The translations under genes were made by a program, and so were the position numbers. Positions 58,672-64,000 of a DNA stretch of 64,000 nucleotides are shown one piece after another. The stretch's first letter is position 1. Each line of letters starts with the position of its first letter. This DNA comes from GWE2-51-13 sp942492825. GTDB taxonomy: Bacteria > Bacillota_I > Bacilli_A > Erysipelotrichales > Erysipelotrichaceae. The stretch lies in assembly GCA_942492825.1 (NCBI GenBank), contig OW818635.1, forward strand, positions 1,902,549 to 1,966,548. The letters run 5' to 3'. The notes below the pieces were generated by a model. That model was not told the DNA's origin and ran no database searches. It saw nothing but the letters and a program-made list of their open reading frames with translations.

Positions 58672-59151
58672 ATGTTTGAAAAATGCGTTGAATTATTGAA
58701 ATCGCGCGGAGTACTGCTTGAAGATATCGCGGACTGCGTACTGTTTCTGCAACAAAAGCATCATCCGGAAATCTTAAAGGAGGAAATCGTCGAAATCGTT
58801 GAAGGCATCCTTAAGAAAAGGGAAGTCCAGCATGCCGTTTTGACGGGGATCGCGTTGGACATCGGTGCTGAGCGAAACGAGTTATTCGACCCCGAACTCT
58901 GTGATATACTAAATTCAGACTACTCGCTTTATGGTGTCGATGAAGTGTTGGCCTATGGGATCTGTAATCTTTACGGTTCGATCGCTTTGACCAATTACGG
59001 GTATATCGACCGTGAGAAGCCTTGCATCATCGGGCGACTCAACAACGATAAGTCGCAGTGCAACTGTTATCTCGACGATATCGTGGGGGCGATCGCAGCC
59101 GCGGCCGCCAGTAAGCTTGCCCATATCCATTCCCCGGAGGTAAATCCATGA
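58672..59151 (+). CDS. PgpA-family phosphatidylglycerophosphatase-like protein (YutG-like)
   Basis: 159 residues. The family blocks are clear: LKSRGVLLEDIADCVLFLQ, KREVQHAVLTGIALD, YGVDEVLAYGICNLYGSIALTNYGYID and LDDIVGAIAAAAASKLAH. It resembles the short YutG form found in Bacillus, without the membrane helices of proteobacterial PgpA. The family is linked to removal of phosphate from phosphatidylglycerophosphate; activity of the short form is less certain. Start follows AAAGGAAG; the next gene overlaps by 4 bases. Confidence 0.85.
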   Translation: MFEKCVELLKSRGVLLEDIADCVLFLQQKHHPEILKEEIVEIVEGILKKREVQHAVLTGIALDIGAERNELFDPELCDILNSDYSLYGVDEVLAYGICNLYGSIALTNYGYIDREKPCIIGRLNNDKSQCNCYLDDIVGAIAAAAASKLAHIHSPEVNP

Positions 59152-59552
59152 AAAAAATTCTCTTCATCCTCGCTGCGATCGCATTGGTTTTGACCGGATG
59201 CACCAGCGGCGGACCCACTAAAATCAAAGCGAAAGAAATGACCAAACTGCTGGATGCGGACGAAACCTTGGTTTTGTATGTCGGATCCTCCGTTTGTTCA
59301 GCGTGTAAGTCATACAAACCTGTCGTCACCGAAGTGATGAAAAACTATGAAGTGAAAGTCTATTATGTCGAAACGAATACGGATGATGCGGATGATATTG
59401 AAGCGTTGATCGAAAAGCATCTCGGTGATGTCCAATACACGCCGACGACCTTTATCTTTAAAGACGGTGTGTTGCTTGATTCCAAAGTCGGGGCTTTAGA
59501 ATACTTAGCCCTGAAGAATTGGTTTGTGAAGAATGGCGTTATCACGGAGTGA
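59148..59552 (+). CDS. Thioredoxin-like lipoprotein
   Basis: 134 residues. Signal peptide MKKILFILAAIALVLTGC ends in a lipobox (LTGC), predicting an extracytoplasmic lipid anchor. The body is a thioredoxin fold with SVCSACKSYKP (CxxC redox pair), a cis-Pro segment YTPTTFIF and DGVLLDSKVG. It probably reduces or forms disulfides at the cell surface. It overlaps the pgpA-like gene by 4 bases. Confidence 0.85.
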   Translation: MKKILFILAAIALVLTGCTSGGPTKIKAKEMTKLLDADETLVLYVGSSVCSACKSYKPVVTEVMKNYEVKVYYVETNTDDADDIEALIEKHLGDVQYTPTTFIFKDGVLLDSKVGALEYLALKNWFVKNGVITE

Positions 59553-59565
59553 CGAAGTAAAAAGT

Positions 59566-60336
59566 ATGCTGACACAGTCTCAACTCGTCGACGGGTTGAG
59601 ACTTTTAGGTGTGACTGAAGGCTCTGTTCTTGAAGTTCATTCTTCGCTATCATCGTTCGGATATGTTCCGGGCGGCGCGCAAACCGTTGTCGATGCTTTG
59701 ATCGAAGCGGTCGGTTATGAAGGAACCTTGGTCATGCCGGCGCAGACCTTCGGAAACAGCGAACCTGGACGTTGGCATTTTCCGCCATTAGATCCATCGT
59801 TGTTTAAACAAGCGCGATCCGAACATCCGCCCTTTGACCCAAAAACTTCCGAAATCAGCCACATGGGCGCGATCGCGGATAATCTGCGACTGAGGTCCGG
59901 AACTCTTGTCTCCAATCATCCTTACGGCGCATTCATGGCTTATGGCAAATATGCCAAGTGGATTACGCAATCGCACCCAATCCACTTCACGTTCTCGATG
60001 GCTTCCCCTTTAGGAAAACTCTTGGATCTGCGTGCGGATATCCTCTTGATCGGTGTCGGTTATGACAATTGTACAGCCTTGCATTTGGCTGAAGCGCAAA
60101 CCAACATCCGGCCGATCCATATCCAAGGCGGATCGGTAATGACCGATGGTGTCAAACAATGGCGTAAATACTTGGATTTCGAATATGACAGCGACGAGTT
60201 TCCGGTCATCGGAACTCGGCTTGAAGAATTTGAAATGGTACGTAAATTGAAGATTCAAAACGCCGAGTGCAAGTTGTTTCGTTTTCCGGAAGCTCTCAAC
60301 GTCGCGATCGGATATTTCAAGGAGAAAATGGTATGA
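59566..60336 (+). CDS. AAC(3)-family N-acetyltransferase
   Basis: 256 residues. It matches the aminoglycoside 3-N-acetyltransferase/YokD family: EVHSSLSSFGYVPGGAQTVVDALIEAVGYEGTLVMP (in parts), HMGAIADNLR, SNHPYGAFMAYGKYA and LLIGVGYDNCTALHLAE. Many chromosomal members do not give resistance and have unknown substrates. The ATG at 59566 is preferred; an in-frame ATG at 59533 lies inside the previous gene. Neither has an ideal ribosome site (GGAGTGA at 59546). Confidence 0.85.
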   Translation: MLTQSQLVDGLRLLGVTEGSVLEVHSSLSSFGYVPGGAQTVVDALIEAVGYEGTLVMPAQTFGNSEPGRWHFPPLDPSLFKQARSEHPPFDPKTSEISHMGAIADNLRLRSGTLVSNHPYGAFMAYGKYAKWITQSHPIHFTFSMASPLGKLLDLRADILLIGVGYDNCTALHLAEAQTNIRPIHIQGGSVMTDGVKQWRKYLDFEYDSDEFPVIGTRLEEFEMVRKLKIQNAECKLFRFPEALNVAIGYFKEKMV

Positions 60337-60782
60337 GATCATCGATTCCTGCGTTTGGAAGATATTTGGTCGTTGAAGGAGATGAGAATCAAATCAACGG
60401 ACTTTGGATTTCGGATACGTTCGAAGAGGGAAATGCCGTCGGAGAAGTATCGAGAGCCCTACAACAACTAAAAGAATATGAAGCCAAACAACGAACTGAA
60501 TTTGATTTAAATCTTGTTCCGCAAGGAACGATATTCCAAAAAGCCGTGTGGGATGTGTTGTTGTCGATTCCGTATGGCGAAACCTTGACCTATGGGCAAA
60601 TCGCCGAAAAAATCGGTAACCCGAAAGCGGTCCGTGCGGTCGGCGGGGCTTGCCATAACAATCCGATTGGGATCGTCATCCCTTGTCATCGTGTTTTAGG
60701 GAAAGACGGAAGTTTGACCGGATATGCCGGCGGGGTCCATTTGAAAGAAATGTTACTGAAACATGAAAAAAAGGCTGACTAG
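60333..60782 (+). CDS. ogt: Methylated-DNA--protein-cysteine methyltransferase
   Basis: 149 residues. The active-site motif is IPCHRVLGKDGSLTGYAGG, preceded by GETLTYGQIAEKIG and AVRAVGGACHNNP. It repairs O6-methylguanine by suicidal transfer of the methyl group to Cys. The start at 60333 overlaps the AAC(3) stop (ATGA) and follows AAGGAG. A terminator overlaps its end. Confidence 0.93.
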   Translation: MRSSIPAFGRYLVVEGDENQINGLWISDTFEEGNAVGEVSRALQQLKEYEAKQRTEFDLNLVPQGTIFQKAVWDVLLSIPYGETLTYGQIAEKIGNPKAVRAVGGACHNNPIGIVIPCHRVLGKDGSLTGYAGGVHLKEMLLKHEKKAD

Positions 60783-60790
60783 CCTTTTTT
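60768..60790. terminator. Bidirectional terminator between ogt and the methionine sulfoxide reductase gene
   Basis: AAAAAGGCT-GACT-AGCCTTTTTT hairpin. Confidence 0.85.
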
Positions 60791-61252
60791 ACGTTTTATG
60801 AGGATGTTTACGGCATCGATCATCGTCGATTGATCGAGGGGACCGAATCTTCCGAAGTCGACGGAATCGATATCCAAGACTCCGATCAACGTTTCGTCTT
60901 CAACGATCGGAATGACAAGTTCCGAGTTACTTGCGCTATCACATGCGATATGTCCTTCGAACTGATGGACATCGACGATGTTCTGGACTTCTCGAGTACG
61001 TGCGGCTTTCCCGCAGACCCCGTCTTTTAATCGAATGCGTGTACATGCGGGTTTACCCATGAAGGGTCCCAACACCAACTGGTCATCTTTCAATAGATAG
61101 AAACCGGACCAATTTAATCGGTCGAATGTGTGATAAATCAGCGAAGCCATGTTTGCCATATTGGCGAGAAAATCGGGTTCATCCTCGATCAACGCTTTCA
61201 GTTGAGCTAAGAAAAGCGAATGATCGTTACTGTATTCATTGATTTCGTGCAT
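60779..61252 (-). CDS. msrC: Free methionine-(R)-sulfoxide reductase (GAF domain)
   Basis: 157 residues, one GAF domain. It has the three cysteines of fRMsr at Cys70, Cys80 and Cys104 (GKPACTRIRLKDGVCGKAA; GHIACDSAS), spaced 10 and 24 residues as in the E. coli enzyme, plus SELVIPI and LDIDSV. It reduces free methionine R-sulfoxide with thioredoxin. The start at 61252 follows AAAGGAG. Confidence 0.92.
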   Translation of the reverse strand: MHEINEYSNDHSLFLAQLKALIEDEPDFLANMANMASLIYHTFDRLNWSGFYLLKDDQLVLGPFMGKPACTRIRLKDGVCGKAARTREVQNIVDVHQFEGHIACDSASNSELVIPIVEDETLIGVLDIDSVDFGRFGPLDQSTMIDAVNILIKRKKG

Positions 61253-61287
61253 CGTCGTTTCTCCTTTAGACATTTTACCATAGACTG

Positions 61288-61296
61288 TGGTATAAT
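61288..61296 (+). promoter_or_regulatory. Extended -10 promoter of the TPP riboswitch
   Basis: TGGTATAAT with perfect TATAAT, about 10-15 bases before the aptamer. Confidence 0.6.
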
Positions 61297-61303
61297 CAAC
61301 CCG

Positions 61304-61416
61304 TGAACAGGGGAGCCTAACGGCTGAGATGCGAAAGCAAAACCCTCAACACCTGATCTAGGTCAAACTAGCGTAGGGAGTTCTATCCTTACGCCTCTTT
61401 CACGGAGGTGTTTTTT
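61304..61416 (+). promoter_or_regulatory. TPP riboswitch controlling thiT
   Basis: The conserved thi-box is present: GGGGAGCCT (61310-61318), CGGCTGAGA (61321-61329), ACCCTC, CACCTGATCTAGGTC and CTAGCGTAGGGA. The platform is a CGCCTC/GAGGTG hairpin (61392-61397/61405-61410) followed by six T's, whose 3' arm also contains the thiT ribosome site. TPP binding should therefore shut off expression. Confidence 0.95.
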
Positions 61417-61417
61417 A

Positions 61418-61945
61418 ATGAAAGACTCTAGAAAACAAGTCGTAACTCTGGTACAGATCGCTCTGTACGCCGCCCTCTTCGTTGTTTTGGACTTTGTTTC
61501 AAACAGCATTCCATTCTTCAAAATGCCGCAAGGCGGAACCTTGGGATTAAGTGTCATCGTTCTGCTATTGGCAAGTTACCATCTGGGTTGGAAAGCCGGA
61601 CTGGCGGTGGTGGCGATCACCATCCCGTTGCAGTTTATCGCGGCACCACCTCTGACGCAACATTTGGGCGACTTCTTCTTGGAGTATGTCCTCGCGTTTC
61701 TGGTCTATGGTATGGCGTCCATCTTCCCGAATTACGGAAAAAACGGTTGGTTTATGTTGGGTATCTATGTCACCAATATTCTCCGCTTTTTGATCCATCT
61801 TGTCGCCGGCGTTTACTTCTGGGGTGCGACCTGGTGGGGTTCCTTACTTTACAACGGTTGGTACATGGTTCCGACCTTGATCGTATGCGCCGCCGTCTTG
61901 CCCTTGCTTTTACCCCGCATTCAGAAAGTCAGTGAAAGAGCGTAA
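61418..61945 (+). CDS. thiT: Thiamine ECF transporter S component ThiT
   Basis: 175 residues with six hydrophobic helices and the ThiT pattern: ALYAALFVVLDFVS, MPQGGTLGLSVIVLLLASYHLGWKAG, and the aromatic thiamine-site region VYFWGATWWGSLLYNGWYMVP. It binds thiamine outside the membrane and needs the shared ECF module. Control by the TPP riboswitch confirms the role. Terminator follows. Confidence 0.94.
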   Translation: MKDSRKQVVTLVQIALYAALFVVLDFVSNSIPFFKMPQGGTLGLSVIVLLLASYHLGWKAGLAVVAITIPLQFIAAPPLTQHLGDFFLEYVLAFLVYGMASIFPNYGKNGWFMLGIYVTNILRFLIHLVAGVYFWGATWWGSLLYNGWYMVPTLIVCAAVLPLLLPRIQKVSERA

Positions 61946-61957
61946 TGCTCTTTTTCT
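61935..61957 (+). terminator. Intrinsic terminator of thiT
   Basis: AAAGAGC-GTAAT-GCTCTTT hairpin followed by T's, overlapping the stop codon. Confidence 0.85.
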
Positions 61958-61993
61958 TATACATTAGAATTAAATTAATAATATAATTAATAA

Positions 61994-62036
61994 AATCAAT
62001 TAAATAGTTGACTATATTGATTATTTAGTTTAAATT
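61994..62036 (+). promoter_or_regulatory. AT-rich promoter with inverted repeat before the MFS gene
   Basis: TTGACT (62008-62013), 17-base spacer, TAAATT (62031-62036). A perfect 7-bp inverted repeat, AATCAAT (61994-62000) and ATTGATT (62016-62022), brackets the -35, as a repressor operator would. The whole stretch 61965-62040 is nearly pure A/T. Confidence 0.5.
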
Positions 62037-62060
62037 ATATCCATAAGGTGGTATAAATCA

Positions 62061-63296
62061 ATGGATCAAATGGTAAAACCCGCCAAACTATGGAACCGCG
62101 ACTTCATATTATTACTTCAAGGCCATGCGGTCAGCGTGTTCGGCGATGTCCTCTATAGCATCGCAATCGGATTCTGGGTCTATGAAAAAACCGGATCGAC
62201 CGCGATGATGGGGTTAATGTCTTCGGTCAGCATGTTTGTCTCGATGTTCCTGCAGCCTTTCTCCGGCGCGATCGTCGACCGCAGTAATCGCAAACACATC
62301 ATCGTGTTGACGGACTTCCTGCGCGGTATTCTTATGATTGGTGTCGGCTACTTTGCGATCCAAGGACAACTCGGGATCCCGATGGTTCTGGTAACGGCGT
62401 TTGTGGCCGCATTGTGCGGGGTATTCTTCAGCCCGGCGACGATGACGGTGTTTGTGGATCTGGTACCGAATCATGAACTCGTGCGTGCCCAATCGCTTTC
62501 TTCGGGAACCAACAGTCTGATCAGCTTGATCGGAAAAGGTGTCTCCGGAGCGTTGTTGGCATTCTTCGGGATCGGAACGATGATCGTCATCAACGGAATA
62601 TCCTTCTTGTTTTCAGCCTTATCGGAAGCTTTTATTCGAATTCCCGACGGTGCGAAACAAGGGCAACCGATCTCTGTTAAACATGTTCTAAACGATGTTG
62701 TCCAAGGTGCGAAAGATACGATCGCCACGCCTGGATTGAACACTTTAATCATATGTGCGCTATTGACGAATTTCCTCGGATCGGGGTATATGTCGCTCTT
62801 GATCCCGCTCTCCATCCAAAAAGGACTCAGTACCCCGGAATACGGATTGTTTGTGGCAAGCGGTAGTTTGGCGGCTGTTCTCGGAATGATGTTGATGGGA
62901 ATCGTGAAAATCCCGGTGAAATACAAAATGAAGATATTCTTCGGCGCATTCACACTCCAAAGCGTCGTCTACATCTTCGGATTTATGGGATATGGATTTC
63001 TTTGGCTTACAACTGCGTTCTTCATCGGGGACTTCCTCAATGTCATCGGGAATGCGATCTTAAATGCGACGATGATCTTAGCGATCCCTCGGGAAAAACG
63101 GGCGACCATCATCGGATTTATCGCTTCATTCTCGATCGGCGGGATCGCATTGTCGACATTGGCGTATGGTTTCTTGGCCGAGTATATCGATTTAAGTTTA
63201 ATTTCGATTATTGGAACTATCCTATCCTACTTCGCACTTCTCCCGGTTCTTGTCAATAAAGGGATCGCGAAGATGATGATTGATGAAAATCAATGA
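62061..63296 (+). CDS. MFS transporter
   Basis: 411 residues with about twelve hydrophobic helices, of the MFS_3/enterobactin-exporter-like type: RDFILLLQGHAVSVFGDVLYSIAIGFWVYE at the start (in parts), QPFSGAIVDRSNRKHIIVLTD as the loop 2-3 motif and CGVFFSPATMTVFVDLVP. Homologues export drugs or siderophores. The operator-like dyad in its promoter suggests regulation by an unlinked factor. Substrate unknown. Confidence 0.85.
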   Translation: MDQMVKPAKLWNRDFILLLQGHAVSVFGDVLYSIAIGFWVYEKTGSTAMMGLMSSVSMFVSMFLQPFSGAIVDRSNRKHIIVLTDFLRGILMIGVGYFAIQGQLGIPMVLVTAFVAALCGVFFSPATMTVFVDLVPNHELVRAQSLSSGTNSLISLIGKGVSGALLAFFGIGTMIVINGISFLFSALSEAFIRIPDGAKQGQPISVKHVLNDVVQGAKDTIATPGLNTLIICALLTNFLGSGYMSLLIPLSIQKGLSTPEYGLFVASGSLAAVLGMMLMGIVKIPVKYKMKIFFGAFTLQSVVYIFGFMGYGFLWLTTAFFIGDFLNVIGNAILNATMILAIPREKRATIIGFIASFSIGGIALSTLAYGFLAEYIDLSLISIIGTILSYFALLPVLVNKGIAKMMIDENQ

Positions 63297-63299
63297 ATC

Positions 63300-63323
63300 A
63301 AGCCGTTAATGGACGGCTTTTTT
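63300..63323 (+). terminator. Intrinsic terminator of the MFS gene
   Basis: AAGCCGT-TAATGG-ACGGCTT hairpin followed by TTTT. Confidence 0.85.
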
Positions 63324-63381
63324 ATTCTCAGTCTCTCCATAATAGGTTATAATTATAAAGTTCACGTAAAGGAGGGATCGT

Positions 63382-63915
63382 ATGTTGCCGAAAGTCGGAA
63401 GTCAAGTCTACATTCAGAGCTACAAGCATGACGGTTCGCTACACCGTACGTGGGCACGGGGATTGGTCATCGAAGCGGACGAACAGAAGTATGTCGCCGT
63501 TACAAACAAAACCTGGGTCATCGAATCGGACGGACGGAAGTGGTTCACCCGCGAACCGGCCATCTGCTTCTTCTACACTGATCGTTGGTACAACGTCATC
63601 TCCATGATGCGCAAGACGGGGGTTTACTATTATTGCAACCTCGCCTCGCCAAGTCTCTTTGACGGGGAAGCCATCAAGAACATCGATTATGACTTGGATG
63701 TGAAGGTCTATCCCAACGGCGGGTATGATATTCTCGATCAAGATGAGTTCGAAGATCATGCGAAGCATATGGGATACGATGAAGATGTCATCGACGTCGT
63801 CGAACGCAGTTTAGAAAAGTTGTTGAAGGTGATAGATGCCAACGAAGCGCCGTTCAATGCGACTGAAATCGATAAGTATTTCCAAATCTACTTATCGATG
63901 ATCCGAAACAAATAA
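63382..63915 (+). CDS. DUF402 nucleoside tri-/diphosphatase (Ntdp/YgaC-like)
   Basis: 177 residues, the usual size of the Gram-positive group. It begins MLPKVGSQVYIQSYKHDGSLHRTW and contains FFYTDRWYNVISM, YYYCNLASP, NIDYDLDVKVYPNGGYDILDQDEF, the DUF402 core. The Staphylococcus homologue hydrolyses nucleoside tri- and diphosphates. Start follows AAAGGAGG; a TATAAT at 63348-63353 is the likely -10. Monocistronic at the window edge. Confidence 0.88.
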   Translation: MLPKVGSQVYIQSYKHDGSLHRTWARGLVIEADEQKYVAVTNKTWVIESDGRKWFTREPAICFFYTDRWYNVISMMRKTGVYYYCNLASPSLFDGEAIKNIDYDLDVKVYPNGGYDILDQDEFEDHAKHMGYDEDVIDVVERSLEKLLKVIDANEAPFNATEIDKYFQIYLSMIRNK

Positions 63916-63960
63916 TCCTGCCTATTTTCATCCTTATTATATAGGCGGACAAAGCAGGAT
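63915..63960. repeat. Inverted repeat at window edge
   Basis: ATCCTGC (63915-63921) and GCAGGAT (63954-63960) enclose CCTAT/ATAGG (63921-63925/63941-63945). No T-run. It may be a terminator relic or the start of a structured RNA extending past the window. Confidence 0.3.
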
Positions 63961-64000
63961 CGGGGCATTGGAAAAAAGCGAAAAAAGCGAGCGATTTGTG

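Noticed and set aside
59566..60336. Acquired aminoglycoside resistance gene
   Set aside because: The gene sits in a chromosomal operon with pgpA-like and ogt genes and has similar base composition; many chromosomal AAC(3)-family proteins do not act on drugs.

Overview
The window looks like an ordinary chromosomal segment of a Gram-positive-type bacterium, most likely a member of the Bacillota or the related Mollicutes-like lineages (Izemoplasma/Acholeplasma/Erysipelotrichia side). The grounds are GGAGG-type ribosome binding sites, short tight operons, a T-box leader, a TPP riboswitch on an ECF thiamine transporter, a CymR-like Rrf2 regulator beside cysK, many lipoproteins with short lipoboxes, and lytS-type, agr-type and HD-GYP signalling proteins. 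UGA is a stop codon (standard bacterial code). No rRNA, tRNA, CRISPR array, phage or intact transposase gene was seen. The lineage is inferred from gene content only.

Layout: 1-340 holds the start of a leftward 2-oxoacid oxidoreductase gene. 641-3785 is a two-component pair whose response regulator carries an HD-GYP domain. 3847-9596 holds amino-acid and small-molecule genes (asnA, proC, a GNAT, a rhodanese lipoprotein, an orphan PTS IIB-like protein with an AEC carrier, an orphan peptide-type binding protein). 9643-14294 is a tandem pair of membrane GGDEF-EAL proteins, the second with a decayed EAL domain. 14386-25000 carries a TIM-barrel isomerase, T-box-controlled asnB, a metallo-hydrolase with a SWIM-finger protein, mntP, manA, a polyprenol/lipid kinase-like protein and rlmA. 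24031-26081 is exoA plus an RlmD-type RNA methyltransferase. 26246-27370 appears more AT-rich and includes a frameshifted methyltransferase gene.

27405-36033 is housekeeping and small accessory genes (arsC, AraC/GyrI-type regulator, cca, a CNNM transporter). 36067-41044 contains namA, a cation-diffusion-facilitator gene behind a probable Ni/Co-type riboswitch, a divergent Rrf2 regulator/cysK pair sharing a perfect palindrome, an ECF S-component and sodA. 41153-49231 has a BusR-like GntR-RCK regulator, a U32 peptidase-family protein, an UMF1-type MFS carrier, an M3 peptidase, a DegV protein and a PatB-type lyase.

The least ordinary part is 50173-58671. It contains a promoter-to-terminator unit encoding a possible 29-residue peptide or a structured leader, then an ankyrin-repeat gene and a second-type EF-G. 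Next come an agr-like two-component system without agrB or agrD, and a lipoprotein gene with a perfect inverted repeat upstream. A 367-bp transposase-less mobile element follows, with 8-bp direct repeats and arrays of subterminal repeats. The block ends with a structured leader RNA ahead of a pgpA-like gene. After that come a thioredoxin lipoprotein, an AAC(3)-type acetyltransferase, ogt, a free methionine sulfoxide reductase, TPP-controlled thiT, an MFS carrier and a DUF402 phosphatase.

Functional themes: cyclic-di-GMP turnover (an HD-GYP and two GGDEF-EAL proteins), asparagine supply (two unrelated synthetases), metal and oxidative stress (mntP, CDF, sodA, arsC, methionine sulfoxide reductase), sulfur (cysK, CymR-like, PatB), and DNA/RNA repair or modification.
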